The notes under the pieces are model-generated. The model had not been told where the DNA came from, ran no database searches, and saw only the letters and a list, made by a program, of their open reading frames with translations. Shown in pieces: positions 20,039 through 31,972 of a stretch of DNA of 64,000 bases. The first letter of the stretch is position 1. Every line of letters starts with the position of its first letter. Source of the stretch: Rhynchopus sp. YZ270_cl-10 (Eukaryota > Euglenozoa > Diplonemea > Diplonemida > Diplonemidae); NCBI GenBank assembly GCA_964035575.1, contig OZ037908.1, positions 496,001-560,000 of the forward strand, read 5' to 3'. The position numbers and the translations under genes were made by a program.

Positions 20039-22693
20039 TTAACACATTTTTTTTTTAAATCTTTTTTGTTTTCCGGCTTTGAGCGCAAGCAAAAGACCCG
20101 ATCTTTTTTTTAAAAGACGTGATATGTTGTGTTATGAAAGCAGTGGTGAGCAATTCCTGTGCGAAATATTCCCCATAATGTGTCAATGTCTTTTCTTGTC
20201 TTTTTGTTGATCTTTTTCGGGGAGGGGGTTTTTTTTTGATTTTTCTTATTCAGCATGCCCTTTATTCTTTGTTGTTCTCTTGAACGTTTTTTTGTGCCTA
20301 TTATGTTCCGTTTGTTCTGTGCCCCCCCTTTTTGTTAGAGATGAAGCGTTCTCTTGCGAAAAACCGACGCTTTTGATCGGAACGCGTTCTCTTGCGCAAA
20401 ACGGTGACACATCAGACCTTCTGGATTCTTCTTTTTTGTTTTTGTTTTTATTTATGTTTTGTGTTGACGTGTTTCTTACACCTTGTGCCTCATCCTGTCA
20501 TTATTGAACCTTGGTGTGTCACGGTGTTCTGGTCACGCACCAAGGTACACTGTCATGAGAGGGCTTTGTATTTCAAGTCCTGTTGAAAGCAAAAAAGGGG
20601 GAAAAAAATAAATACACTAAACTCAGTGGCATTCGTTGCTCCTCCCGCCCCGCTCTTTCGCCCCACGAAAACCAATATTTCAAAAAAAAAAAGTAAGAGA
20701 AAGTGATTGCACAAAACTGTGGCAACACAACCGAGGCAACTCCACTACTCCAATCAAATTTATCAAAAAAAGAAAACAAAAGAAAGAAGCTCGACGCAAA
20801 GGGGCTAATCACATATCTATCAAACATCTCGTACAGGGTGAAGTGAGTGCCGAAGCATGCTCTTCTTGCCCATTTTGTTGAGTTGCCATTGAGCACAAAG
20901 CCCCCACTTAGGTAGGCGATCTAGCGAATTTTTTTTTTTTTTTTCGAGATGGGGGAAAGGAGAGGGGGAGGGGGTACTAACAATCATTTTTTTTTGTTGA
21001 AAATGTGAAAAAGAAAAAAAAAAACCATAGAATGGGAGAGAAAGATGGATTTCGTAAAAAAAATCGTTTTTACAAACGTTTTTTGTTTTGTTTTTAAATT
21101 GTCATATTCTAGTAAATATACAGCGTGTGTCGCAGGTGTGTGGTGTACTTCTTCCCAAAGAACCTACAAACTAGACACTAACAACAGCCAACTGATCTTT
21201 GATAACAATGAAATAAACAGTGTTTTTTTGGAGTGCAGCCAAGTCGAGGTAAAAAATCTATTTTCCCTTTTTTTTTTTTTTTTTGGCGCAAAAGGGCGAG
21301 AGGAAATTGGGGGAAAATAGTTGTTATCAAAAGATCTTATTGGTGACTTTTCTTTTTATGTCAAGCTTCTTATCACACTATCTGGCAGGGAAAAGAAAAA
21401 CAAATCACGGAAGAGAAAGAAATTAAACGCAATGCAGGGACATCAGTGCCTCTTTTGGCACTCGCTCTTTTAGAGCTCTTTTTAAAGCGAATATCTTCAA
21501 CATTTTTTTTTTATAAATAAACAAGAAAGTGCAGGCTTGTTGCAACAGGGTGGCAATAAACCCTATTTCAGCAAAATAAAGAAAAAAAAAAAAAAAACAA
21601 GGGTTCAGGACGAACGACGTCTATACCTTCCGTAGTACAAAGGCTTCGGCCAACAATGAGTACAGACCCGAATTCTCCCACCTGGTGGGATTACTCGGCG
21701 ATTGTCGACACAACAAAAAAAATGTAGTAACCTACCGAGATGGGCAGGCGATTGTAAGATACTGCACTATTTCTTTAGCAATTTCTATAACAATTTCTCA
21801 AAAAAATAAAGTAAAAAAAAAAAACACAATCTGGGTCGAATGAGAGACTTTTTTCTAGACTTTTCATACGGTTTCCTGGAGAATGGGGACGTATGATTCT
21901 CAAGGACTGTCTCTCTCACTCTTTTTTTTTAAATGTTACCCATCGAGTAGGCGAGTTGAACGTTACTGGCCGCCCTCACCCCCCTTTTTTTAAATCAGTA
22001 CCTGCGTCTGCCGATGAACGGTGCGGCGTTTGTACTTTCAGCTTCTCTTTTCTTTTCTTTTCTTTTTTGTGCGACGCTTTTGACAATACTTTTCCGCAAA
22101 GACAAATTTTTTTTCAAAAAATTCTAGAAAAAAAGTCTACACTGATACAACCAACTTTCAAAAAAAGGAACAACAGAAAACAGCAACAAAGTGGAAGATT
22201 GCATTTCATAACACGATCAAACGCAACCACACTATTCCCACGATCTTTTCTTTCCTCCAAAAAATAGAAACAAAAAGCAAAAGAATATGGGACAGAGCCT
22301 CTATCTATCCACTAAGGTGGGTGCTTAGGCGATTGTCGACACAAAAATTATGTGCATTATGTACACAACAAAAGATGCCACAACGTCCAAACAATTGGAC
22401 CAGATTCCGAACATTTTTTTTGTTTTTTTTTTTTTTTTAAACATCTTCACAACGGTAACTGAAAGCGCTCTTTCAACGCAAACAAGCAAAAAAACCCCCA
22501 CACCCCAAGCGATCAAAAAAGAAAAAGAAAAAACACATCGTTGACATGCAACGGTCTTTACAGACCTAATTGCAAGAAAAAACCCTCCCTCATCCCCATC
22601 CCTATCCCCGCCCCCTCCTTTTTTTTGTGTGCTATTTTCTCTACAACATGATGGCAAACCTAAGATCTTTAATTACGAAAAACTACAAACTAG
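20039..22693. other. Intergenic, repeat-rich, no gene seen
   Basis: Low-complexity A/T sequence with + strand repeats: the family E 3' half at about 20520-20580, family I at 20703-20765, family C at 21600-21719, and a longer unit at 21997-22345 that begins like family B and ends like family C (GCTTAGGCGATTGTCGACAC). The remainder (20,780-21,590) shows only homopolymer runs and scattered short open frames without protein-like composition. Confidence 0.5.
21600..21719 (+). repeat. Dispersed repeat family C (type copy)
   Basis: It runs from GGGTTCAGGA through GTAGTACAAAGGCTTCGGCC and GAGTACAGACCC to GGCGATTGTCGACACAACAA followed by A's. The A-rich 3' end fits a SINE. Other + strand copies: 28545-28660, 54862-54980 and 61595-61680, with 3' ends alone near 7950, 22325, 25485 and 34069. 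Confidence 0.75.
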
Positions 22694-23016
22694 TAATGGG
22701 AATGCTGAGCTATTTGGCAGGAATCCCTCTTTGCTAAGGCTAAATATCTCCCTGAATACCGATAGCGAACAACTACAGTGATTGGGAAGAATGAAAAAAA
22801 GGAACTTTGAAAAGAGAGTTAAAAGTCCCTGAAACCGATGAGTGATAAGAGTTAGAGGCCCGTTCAAACCTGCTGCCAAACTTGGTAGTAGGACGTCAGG
22901 TCGTATTCGCGGCACCTACCTTGTCTTTGCGTTGTGTGATGGCAAAAAGGCAGACTGCCAAGGATACGCCTCTGCAAGGCGTGAAGTCTGTTGCGCTCAG
23001 GTCGGCTGAAAAAAAA
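22694..23016 (+). pseudogene. Large-subunit rRNA fragment (5' domain) with an A tract
   Basis: The stretch CTAAGGCTAAATA (about 22734-22746), then ACCGATAGCGAACAACTACA (about 22757-22777), then GAACTTTGAAAAGAGAGTTA (about 22803) and CTGAAACCG (about 22829) follow each other with the order and spacing of the 5' part of eukaryotic 28S rRNA, upstream of and into the D2 region. The preceding GGGAATGCTGAGC also fits. Only about 315 bp are present, with small differences from conserved positions, no rRNA neighbours, and a run of eight A's at the 3' end (23009-23016). It is best read as a retroposed rRNA fragment. A piece of a naturally fragmented LSU rRNA is the alternative. Confidence 0.7.
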
Positions 23017-23113
23017 GAATAAAGTACAATCATTTCGTACCACGATCTTTTGGTAAAACCATGAATACGTCCTTTTCTTCTTGTTTTTTTTTTGATTTTT
23101 CCTCCCCCCCCCC

Positions 23114-24312
23114 TAGGGGAGGGTCACTGTACTCGATAAATGCGATTTTTCCGATTTTGATCCTCAGAACCGCAGAAGTCCCCGAAAACTATACCAAACC
23201 ACCTAGGGGACCCAAAAAACGCACCAGCGCCCCAGTTTTGACACAGAAATACTCAGATGATGCCTGAAATGCAATTTTAAAAAAATGCCTACAGAACTTG
23301 TACCTGCCCACCCCCGTAGATAGAGCAAATCACACATTCATCACGCCTCAGTGTGGGCCAGGGGCCAGAAAAGCCCCCAAAGCCACATATTTTCACCCCA
23401 GAACCTATCCCGAGGGGTACCCAGGCTGTTTCGGGGTGTTTAGAGGGACTTGGTGGAACTTAGAACTATGTTTCAAAAAGTGTCACGCACCTGGTACCAA
23501 GGGTTTTCCCACCCTAAGGTATCTGAAGCCGTCAAAAAACGTGAAGTAGGCAATAAATCAAAAAATACCCCCTGAGGTCAAAAAAACCACACCATAGGCC
23601 CATTTGGACCCCAAAAATCGAATTCCGCCCGGTTTTGGGCACTTTTGACCACTTCTGAGCGACTTTTTTGCATTTTTTAAAAGTGACCACCAACTTGTAC
23701 CTTGCCCACCCCCCCTGTAGATAGAGCAACTCACGCATCCATCACGCCTCAGTGTGGGCCAGGGGCCAGAAAAGCCCCCAAAGCCACATATTTTCACCCC
23801 AGAACCTATCCCGAGGGGTACCCAGGCTGTTTCGGGGTGTTTAGAGGGACTTGGTGGAACTTAGAACCATGTTTCAAAAAGGGTACAAGTACTTGGTCCC
23901 TTGAGAGGGCAAACCCTTGGCACAGTACTTGTACCCTTTTTGAAACATGGTTCTAAGTTCCACCAAGTCCCTCTAAACACCCCGAAACAGCCTGGGTACC
24001 CCTCGGGATAGGTTCTGGGGTGAAAATATGTGGCTTTGGGGGCTTTTCTGGCCCCTGGCCCACACTGAGGCGTGATGGATGCGTGAGTTGCTCTATCTAC
24101 GGGGGTGGGCAGGTACAAGTTCTGTAGGCACTCTTTTAAAATTGCATTTCAGGCATCATCTGAGTGTTTCTGTGTCAAAACTGGGTCGCTGGTGCGTTTT
24201 TTGGGTCCCCTAGGTGGTTTGGTATAGTTTTCGGGGACTTCTGCGGTTCTGAGGATCAAAATCGGAAAAATCGCATTTATCGAGAGATTTAACGTGCAGT
24301 GACCCTCCCCTA
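23114..24312. mobile_element. Foldback-type TIR element with TAGGGGAGGGTCACTG ends
   Basis: Both ends read TAGGGGAGGGTCACTG inward and sit in C runs. The inverted arms are long: 23140-23510 is matched in reverse by about 23900-24280, and a third, direct copy of part of the arm lies at about 23690-23890. The arm has CGATAAATGCGATTTTTCCG and CACGCCTCAGTGTGGGCCAG. No transposase. The frames that look open are translations of the repeated arm. Confidence 0.75.
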
Positions 24313-26032
24313 CCCCCCCCCCCCCCTCCCCTCCCCTCCCCTCCCCTTCCCTCCCCTCTCTTCCGCCCTCCCTCCCCTTCCCTCATTCTTTCGAGTACTT
24401 TGGGGTGATAATCGCTCAACAGGCGGCACAGGGGACATACCCCCCCTTTTGTGAACCACACAACGGTGAAGTAAATGACTTGACTTTTGTCGTTTCACCG
24501 TTGGCTTACAACAGTAAAACTACGAGTAAAATGACAAAGTCGAGTCATTTTATTCACCGTCGTGCAGCTTCTTTGTATGCTTAGGTAGGTAAACGGTACA
24601 GCCCCGCCTTTTTTTTTTGAGATGTGACTAAAAGAAGCTTTTTTAGGATTATCTTACAGCACTCTTCTTTCTCTCTCTTTTATTTTTTATTTTTTGAAAG
24701 TGTCTGAGTACCAGAGAAGAGGACTTAGCACACCTTTTCAACTTTTTCTTTTTCTTTTCTTGTAAGGTCAGGTCGTGCGTGTACTTTTGCCTTTCTTTTT
24801 TTTTTTATTCCTCCGAAGCTTGCTTTAAAGGAGAAATAGTATTACCGGGTAGGGTCAAATCATCCCTCAAACAGGAGGATTTGTGCAATCAACGAAAAAC
24901 AACTTTACCTACCCCCGATCCTATTTTTGGAGGACCATAAGCTGAATAAATGAGATCATTTACCCAGTATTGATCCCCACCATACAGCTGTCGGTGGCAC
25001 AACAAGGTTGTTTTATCCACCTTCTTCTTTCTTATTTTTTTACTAACCCCCACTCCTTTTTTTCTTTTCAGACGTTCCCATGCGTCAATACACCGGTACA
25101 TTCAGTTACCGCTCCTACCCTTTATCCTTTGGTCATGGATTAGAAAACATAAAATCAACAAAAAAAAAATAGTGCATCTTTAAAAGACCACTCAAAAAAA
25201 AAGAGCACAAATCAACCAAAAAACTTTCATTCAAAATACCCTTTATCTATGCGTACTATGTGAGGTCCGCTTGTATTTTGTTTTTGAGGTGACTAAACAC
25301 GAGAGAGTTTGGACAGTGGTGGATTGGCCAAAAAAGGGGTGTTGAAGGGAAGAGGGGGAAAAATACACAGTACAAACCTCAAGGCTTCCAAGACCACCCA
25401 AAACAAGAGCATGAAGCAACCATAACAAAAACTTCATAAAAACCCATTCAAATACCACAGGGCTTCCCACCCTGGTGGTGTGCTTAGGCGATTGTCGACA
25501 CAACCAAACGATCTCAGAATAGTCAGATCAAAGAAAAAAAGCAGCTCTGGACTAAACTATATCAGCATGGGTTTTCTAACACTCTCCCCCCCAACACCCC
25601 CCTACCCCCCTTATTGCTGGTTGGTGACATGCTCGTAAATTTATGCAAAAGGGTTGAGGTTCGGTGGCACCAATTTTTTTTTCTCTCTCTCTTTCTTCGT
25701 TGTGGGCTTTTTCGTCGCCCTGTATGCCTTCTTTTCTGAAAAAGAATGTATATGAAATAATTCATTGTGGTGTGTGCTCTGCTGTTGAGCGGCTCGTTCA
25801 TTGGTAGAGAGGTATAGGCGTTCACAGCGAACCGATCTGGACCTAAGAAAAATACCTTCAATCAGAGCATTAGCCAACTTGCCAGTTTTATTTTCTTTCT
25901 TTTTCTTTCACAACTCATTAAATAGCGATTTTTTTTCTCCTTTTTTTTTGCTCCTCCTGTGTGCTGCGTGACATTGCATTTTTGCTGAATAAGACAGTTG
26001 CAGTTTTGTTCCTTAAAAAATACATTGTCCCC
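24313..26032. other. Intergenic, repeat remnants
   Basis: It begins with a C/CCCT-rich tract (24313-24380). Sequence around 24465-24560 has a small inverted word (AAATGACTTGACTTT and AAAGTCGAGTCATTT). A family A remnant lies near 25287 and a family C 3' end near 25485. The rest is homopolymer-rich with no coding signal. Confidence 0.45.
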
Positions 26033-26040
26033 CCCACGAG

Positions 26041-28472
26041 CAGGGTTGAAAATCCCGGGCTTCCCCGGGGGGTCCGTAAGTTTGTGCATTCGTGTGTAAA
26101 ATTTCCGGCCCTTTTGGGTGGAAAAAAAAAAGGGTGAGGGGAGTTGGGTCCAGTCATAGGGGGTATAGCATATTTTTTGGAAAATTCTTCAAAAAAGCAA
26201 GGATTTTTGCTGAGCACAATGAAATTTTCAGAAAAATCCCAATTTTCGGCCAAATTTGGAGCAAATTAGGGCCCACACACCCCGATTTTGGGTCAAAAAC
26301 CGATTTCATTTTTGCTCAGGAGTGCCTACGATTCCGCAAACCAGAGGTCCTCTGGATGCATGCATTGATAAACACAACACTGGAAATTGCAAGGAACAGG
26401 TCTGCATGCGTGTTCTCTAGCCACTACAGCTACAGGGTATGCACAAAATGACCGTATTGTGGTTGAATTTTGACTTGCAAATGTTTATTCACGAACATGT
26501 ATTTCTGAGGTTTTTTGGATTCTTTGGGCCATTTTATGACTTCGGGTGCCTACCACGCCCGTTTTTGGGCAATAAAAAATTTTTTGTCTGGTCAAAAATC
26601 GCCTTGTACTTGTGAAAGGAATTGCTAAGGAAATGTGAATATGCGTGTTTTGGTACACAAAAGTGCGTTTTGGGTGCTTCTGAAGGGTCAAAACACCAAA
26701 ATTTTGCGTTTTTTTGCGTTTTTGGTCTCCCAAGGACCCACTATTTTGGGTGAATTTTTTTTTCACCTTTGCGAAAAAAAACTGAAAAATCACGGCTATA
26801 AGAACGCTAAGAAAAATCGATATTCATTTTTTGGGCAGAAAAGTGCGTTTTAGGTGCCCACCGATGGTCAAAACATCAATTTTTTTTGTGTTTTTGGCAT
26901 CTTTGGACACCCAAGGACCCACTATCGGGGTGATTTCTTTTTGCCTGAGATTTGCCTTTGCCAAAATCGAAAAAGTTGTGGCGGAATTTGCTAAGGAAAA
27001 GCCGAAATTGTGGGCCCTGTAGTAATGCATATGGTTTACCCCCAGATCGTCAAAACACCCGATTTTTGCGTTTTTTTGCACTTTTTGGTGCCCAAAAAAC
27101 CAACTCAGGGGTCGAAATTTTCCCGAAAAAAAAATTTTTTTTTTTGAGATTTTTCGATTTTTTGACAAGGCGCTGGCCCATACAAAGTGCACTGGTGGTG
27201 CAGAAAATGGCCGGGGAATAAACTCTAGATGCTCAAAACAGCTCAATTCTTGCTTTTTTTGACTTTTTGGTCCCAGGAGGGTGCCTAGGGTGTAGTGAGC
27301 AGGCCTCAAAAACACTTGCGAAAAAAAAAATTTGGGATTTTTTTTTTTTTGAGATTTTTGAAAAATCGGCCGATTTTGCGACCAATTTTGGCTGGGGAAT
27401 TTCGACGACCAAAGGGTCCCCCCTTTGGGTTTTTCCAAAAAATCGGGTATTTTTTGTGTGTACAATTGTACACCCGGTCTGCCGGTCTTTTTCGAGGGTG
27501 GGTAGGACCGGCCCTTATAGCCGGTAATCCTTAAGAGCCGGTCTTTTTACGGACCCTAAAGACCGGCTAAAGACCGGCTATACACACTAATTACGTGTCT
27601 GGTCGTTGCCGGTCTATTTACGGATCCCCCCCCCAGCTGGCAAAATTAATTCGAAGCCCGGGTTTGTACCCGGGCTTGGTTTTTTTGTGAAAATAATTAA
27701 AATACTGGTGTAAAAAATTTTTCTGCAAACCCAGGGTTCAAAAGAGAATTCCGCCCACGAGGGGCTGGCTCGGTCAGCCCAAAAAAATAATTTCCCCCTC
27801 CGCAGGGGATATTATAGGTTTTGGGGGTTTTCGCTGAAACTCGGTCGAGCCGGGTCCCCAACCCAGCTCAAGTTGCCTCCGGCGGAATATGAAAATTCCT
27901 CGGTTATCTAATTCAGCACTTCATTGATAGCAATTCGTGCACCAGGCGCGAATTGTCAGTAGCCACAGTACATTTATAACAAAGAAAGGGCGGTCATGGC
28001 ACCCAAAGCGAAGCCACGGTACGCACCATTTCAAAAAATTGAGCTTAAAATTGCACATTTTTACAGCCAAATTATGTGATGGGAAGGGTGGGTTGCAATC
28101 TTGCGCCGCAGGCGCACGGTACGCTACTTTTATTATTTCGCCATGATGCATGCTTCCTTTTCCTTCGGCGTTTGACCAATTAAGTCGCGCTCTGGGTGTG
28201 GGTAACCCTTGAGTATAGACGTGTGTGTTTTCTTTACTGACTTTGTTGTTTTCTGTCAACAGAGCTTCGTTTCGGCGACTGACTACCCCAGGCTGCACCC
28301 TGAGGCTACACCCCCGGAGTGGGGTGGGCCAGCCCACCCCAGAAAACTTAAAACCCGGGGAAAACCCAGGCTTAAGCCCGGGTAAACCCGGCCTTCGAAC
28401 CCGGGCTTGCTCTGCGCAAAATTAATTAAGCCCGGATTTTCCCGGGCTTACTGCCCAAGATTTTCACCGCTG
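26041..28472. mobile_element. Non-autonomous hAT transposon with exact 8-bp target duplication
   Basis: The left end is CAGGGTTGAAAATCCCGGGC and the right end, read inward, is CAGCGGTGAAAATCTTGGGC. The flanks are identical 8-mers, CCCACGAG at 26033-26040 and 28473-28480. The interior has degenerate tandem repeats of roughly 180-190 bp at about 26650-27300 (each with a GGTCAAAACA-type word and a CCCAAGGACCCAC-type word). It also has a cluster of GACCGGC hairpins at 27500-27620, CCCGGGTTT hairpins near 27655 and 28350-28450, and the GCGCCGCAGGCGCACGGTAC block at 28103, shared with two other hAT elements. No intact transposase. Confidence 0.75.
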
Positions 28473-29822
28473 CCCACGAGGCTTTTTTCATCTTTATTTT
28501 TTCGAAGCAAAAATAAAGCATTTTTTTTTTTAAAGCTGCTTTCAAGGGTTCAGGACCGTCTATACCTTACGTAGTCAAAAGGCTTCGGCCAGCGTTGAGT
28601 ACAGACCCTATTAGCCCCAAATGGGTTCTTAGGCGATTGTCGACACAACAACAACTGCCAAGCATGACCATATCACCCTCCTTCTAAATAGCCATAAGAA
28701 GCGCCCATCAAGGTGGCTAAGGCAAAATGAGAGTAAGATTGATGAATAACCAATGTTCAAAACATTAAGTAATCTAATCGAGGCAAAATGAGAGGCTTGA
28801 GTTCTGGCCGTTGTAAATCATTCCCTGCGTTTGGCACGAAAGGACCCCCTGATGCAGTTTTAGGTCCAACCCACGACCTGGACCACTTTCTTTTTTTCTT
28901 CTTGTTTTACAAAAACAATATTTTGCTGTATTCTGCATAGCCGCTTTTTTTCTTTTTTCTCTTTTTTTTTGTGTGTGCTTTAAAAAAAAAAAATGGTGAC
29001 CAAGCAAAGGCGAAGTCCCATCTTACCAACCTTCCCTCCACTTTCTTGTCTCTTTATGTTGTGAACGTTGTGCGGTGCTGCACTTTTCCCTTTACACCCC
29101 CACACCTTTGATTTTTCCCCCTGTGCTTCACATGTTATTTTATCACCTCAAAAATTACCCTTTTTTTTTTGTACTTTTTGCACGTCTTGTTCATCCTGTA
29201 TTACACATTCACCTGGGTGGCAGTGTTCAAAAAAAAAAAATCTCCCCAAAAAATGGTCAATAATTTACACAAACAAAAACAAAATGGATGATCCGGTTTT
29301 TGTGTCAACTATCTTTTGTTTTAGATGACTGAGCAGAGAGGCTTAGGATCATCTTATAAACCTCCCCCCCTTTTTTTTTGCTACCGCACCACGTCTTCTG
29401 TGTGAAGCTTTTTCAAAAAAAAAAAAAAAAAAAAGAGAAATTTTGATCGCGCCCGGCTCACACACACTTTTTAGATGTGTACACGAGAGGCATTGTTTAC
29501 CCCTTCTTTTCCACTCCCTCACGCCCCTCTTCATCTTCACACAAACCCCTCTTTCCCCCATACCCTACCCTTCCCTTTTCTTCCTGTGAGTCGCCAAAAC
29601 CTTTTTGTTGTGCGCAGCTCAACCTTTTAAAAAAAAACAAAAGATTCCCACCTCAGCAACCCCCTTTATATCTCTTCAACACACCGATCTGATGAGAGAC
29701 TGCTCAGGTGTAAGCGAGAAGCATATTGTAGTCCGCAAAAAAAAAAAAAAATCCTCACCGAAGCTTCTACTGCACGTTGTGTGTAGTCTTTTGTTCCTGT
29801 CACACATATTTTGCTGTGGTGA
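28473..29822. other. Intergenic with family C and A repeats
   Basis: Family C at 28545-28660, then a duplicated GGCAAAATGAGAG word near 28721 and 28782, and family A copies near 28995 and 29323. Low complexity elsewhere. Confidence 0.5.
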
Positions 29823-30509
29823 ATGATCACCAGGTGGAGCGGTGGTGAGCCCAACACCATACGTGGACTGCAGCTGGTCGCAACTCACAGCGCAACGTCA
29901 CCTGAAGGCCGGAGTGCTCGCCACCCATCGATGCGACCCCGCACTTCTTGGCGGTGTTCAGTGGTTGCAACTCAGCGGCGACTTTCTTGTAGTACCCCGT
30001 TGATGACGTGTCGAGGAGAGACCCTGTCGCCAGCATTGTGCCGTGTACCGCCCCTTCTCCATGTGATGTGTGAGGTTCCTTCCTACGGGTATCCGTGGTA
30101 CCGTCATAAGACATGGCAAAAAAACTTCTGCGCTGTTGATGCGCTGCACCAAGTCATCCTTTGGCACCGTGGAAGTGCAGCTCAAGAGTTGCACGGCAGA
30201 CACGTTCGATGTATATGCGATGCCTTGTTGGATACACGCAACTCCTTATCATCCATCATTGCAGTGTCGGAGAAGCACTGCAGAACGTTTTCCGTTTCTA
30301 AGCAGGATACGTTATTGAGAACGAGGAAAGAGATTGTCTGCACGATTTTGGACTGTAAACCAAAAGACACATCATGCATCTTTTTTTTTTTCAACTTCTC
30401 AAAAACGCCCCCTCTCCAGAATACACAAACGGAAAAATCTTTTTTAGCCAGACACTCCCTCAGCGGATCGTCAATACACAAAAACAATCAAAATGCCGCG
30501 AAACCCTAA
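29823..30509 (+). other. Uncertain open region upstream of the 30493 gene
   Basis: One + frame is open for 228 codons, but short frames on the minus strand over the same DNA look equally protein-like (for example VPKDDLVQRINSAEVFLPCL). Base composition is closer to coding than to the surrounding spacer. I recognise no domain. The + frame overlaps the start of the next gene by 17 bases in a different frame. It may be a decayed gene, an unannotated exon set or a relic element; strand and product are undecided. Confidence 0.25.
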
Positions 30510-31083
30510 CAAAGAATACGAAAGCTCTGTGTACAACAATCTGAGTGCCTATGATACGTACATGAGACCCTCTGTTAAGGCGCTCATACGCGAGGAACGT
30601 GCTTCGGAAGGGACGTCCTGGAGCAAGCCAGGCAAGCCTCAACCACAGTCTTCCCGCCCTCCAAGGGATACAGCGGAACGAAGCTTTCGCATTGACGCCA
30701 TGGTGGAGGCTTTGTCGCGGAAACAGCAGGAAGGTGCGCGGTCAATATTTAAGACGGATCACAACAGACGGTTTCGTGAGGGGAAGCGGACGGCAGGGTG
30801 TTTCTCGCCGCAGTTTGAGCAGCACGACGCTTTTTACGTTACATCGCATCATAAGGCTCGTGGCGCGGACGACCCAGGTTATGTCCTTCCGAAGCATGAA
30901 AGGATCGCAGACAGACCCACCCTAAAGCAGAGTGTCGTCGTCCCCCAAAAGGTGCGTGAAGGGTCGCCCGCAGGCTCAGGGTATTCGTTTCATACGAGCA
31001 GCAGGTTTGGCCGCCCGATAGGTTATGACAGTCCTGCAGTGAGAGACCACAGCCATATGTCGGCAGCACTGTATAGGGGCTAG
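30493..31083 (+). CDS. Hypothetical protein, 196 residues, basic and probably disordered
   Basis: The ATG at 30493 follows an AATCAAA leader, the kind of A-rich context seen at other starts here. A CTCTCCAG near 30411-30418 could be the trans-splice acceptor. The protein is rich in Arg, Ser, Pro and His, with no membrane segment, signal peptide or recognisable domain. It opens MPRNPNKEYESSVYNNLSAY and ends HSHMSAALYRG. Scattered Tyr/Gly/Pro patches such as DDPGYVLPKHER recall small axonemal and microtubule-inner proteins, but that is only an impression. Single exon, same strand as its neighbours. Confidence 0.65.
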   Translation: MPRNPNKEYESSVYNNLSAYDTYMRPSVKALIREERASEGTSWSKPGKPQPQSSRPPRDTAERSFRIDAMVEALSRKQQEGARSIFKTDHNRRFREGKRTAGCFSPQFEQHDAFYVTSHHKARGADDPGYVLPKHERIADRPTLKQSVVVPQKVREGSPAGSGYSFHTSSRFGRPIGYDSPAVRDHSHMSAALYRG

Positions 31084-31567
31084 CGATCCCGGTGTGCGTT
31101 ATGTTTAAATTTGTTGACGTGACCCAATCCCCATATTTGGCCGTAATAAGAGTATGAGGAAAGCGCCATGTGTACCATCGTTATCGAAACAGACGAAGTC
31201 TTCCGGTGTACGTTATATTGTCGTTTTTATGTTCTAAATGAAAAAAAGGATGAAAAATAAATGACATTGTTCGGGATATCATATCTGTTCTGAAAATGAC
31301 CGGTTCTCCAAAAAGGGTTCGGTTCTGATGCGAAATTTTACTCAAATTTATTTGTAGATTTATCCACTTTTTTTGTAGCCTATCGTCTTTTTTCTTTAGT
31401 ATCTATGTCCGCCGATGTATGGTGAAGCGTTTGAAATTTCAACTTCTCTCTTTTCTTCTGTCAGCATCTTCAGGGGGCATAACACTCCGCGGGGGTTTCG
31501 ATAACCCAACGGAGTGTCAGTGTCTGCGTCCCAGAGGCGTTTTGACACATATCAACTTCACTTTCCC
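31084..31567. other. Intergenic with two family B copies
   Basis: A family B 5'-type copy lies at about 31402-31450 and a full family B copy at about 31483-31560 (GGGTTTCGATAACCC, then GTGTCTGCGTCCCAGAGGCG). The TAGGGG element has inserted at the 3' end of the second copy. Confidence 0.55.
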
Positions 31568-31965
31568 TAGGGGAGCCTATACCGGTAATTTTGGCTCCTT
31601 TTGATTTTAAATTAAAATTTCTAAGTCTTTTTTGACCTACGACCCCGGCAATGCATTTTTTGGGACTCTGTGGACTCAAATGAGCAAAAATTTAAACAAA
31701 ATGCTGCACGTTGACTCATTTAAACGCACATTTTGTTGAAAATTGTCATTTTACACTGGATTTGTCTTTGCCATTTTCAGTTTTTTTGCAGATTTTTTTC
31801 AAAAAAAAATTTGAAGAAAAAAGGCTCAAAAGTGCCTGAAACCCGGCGGAAAGTGATTTTTGGTGAGGTATATAGGGTAGTTTCATCTATTTTTGGGTTT
31901 TTTTGCCGAAAGGCGCCAAATTTTCCGAGCCAAATGAAGGAATAGCCGGTGCATAGGCTCCCCTA
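31568..31965. mobile_element. 398-bp TAGGGG-ended MITE with CTTTCCC target duplication
   Basis: The inverted ends TAGGGGAGCCTATACCGG and TAGGGGAGCCTATGCACCGG (read inward from each side) are flanked by CTTTCCC at 31561-31567 and 31966-31972. The duplication is 7 bp, or 8-9 bp if the terminal T/A pairs are counted as target. It lies in the tail of a family B repeat. No ORF. Confidence 0.75.
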
Positions 31966-31972
31966 CTTTCCC

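Noticed and set aside
23298-24118. Three near-identical frames (THASITPQCGPGARKAPKAT)
   Set aside because: They are copies of the repeated arm of the 23114-24312 element on both strands, with no other coding evidence.
26824-27465. 213-codon minus-strand frame
   Set aside because: It crosses degenerate tandem repeats inside a hAT element and has a K/F/P composition reflecting A/T-rich repeats; no domain.
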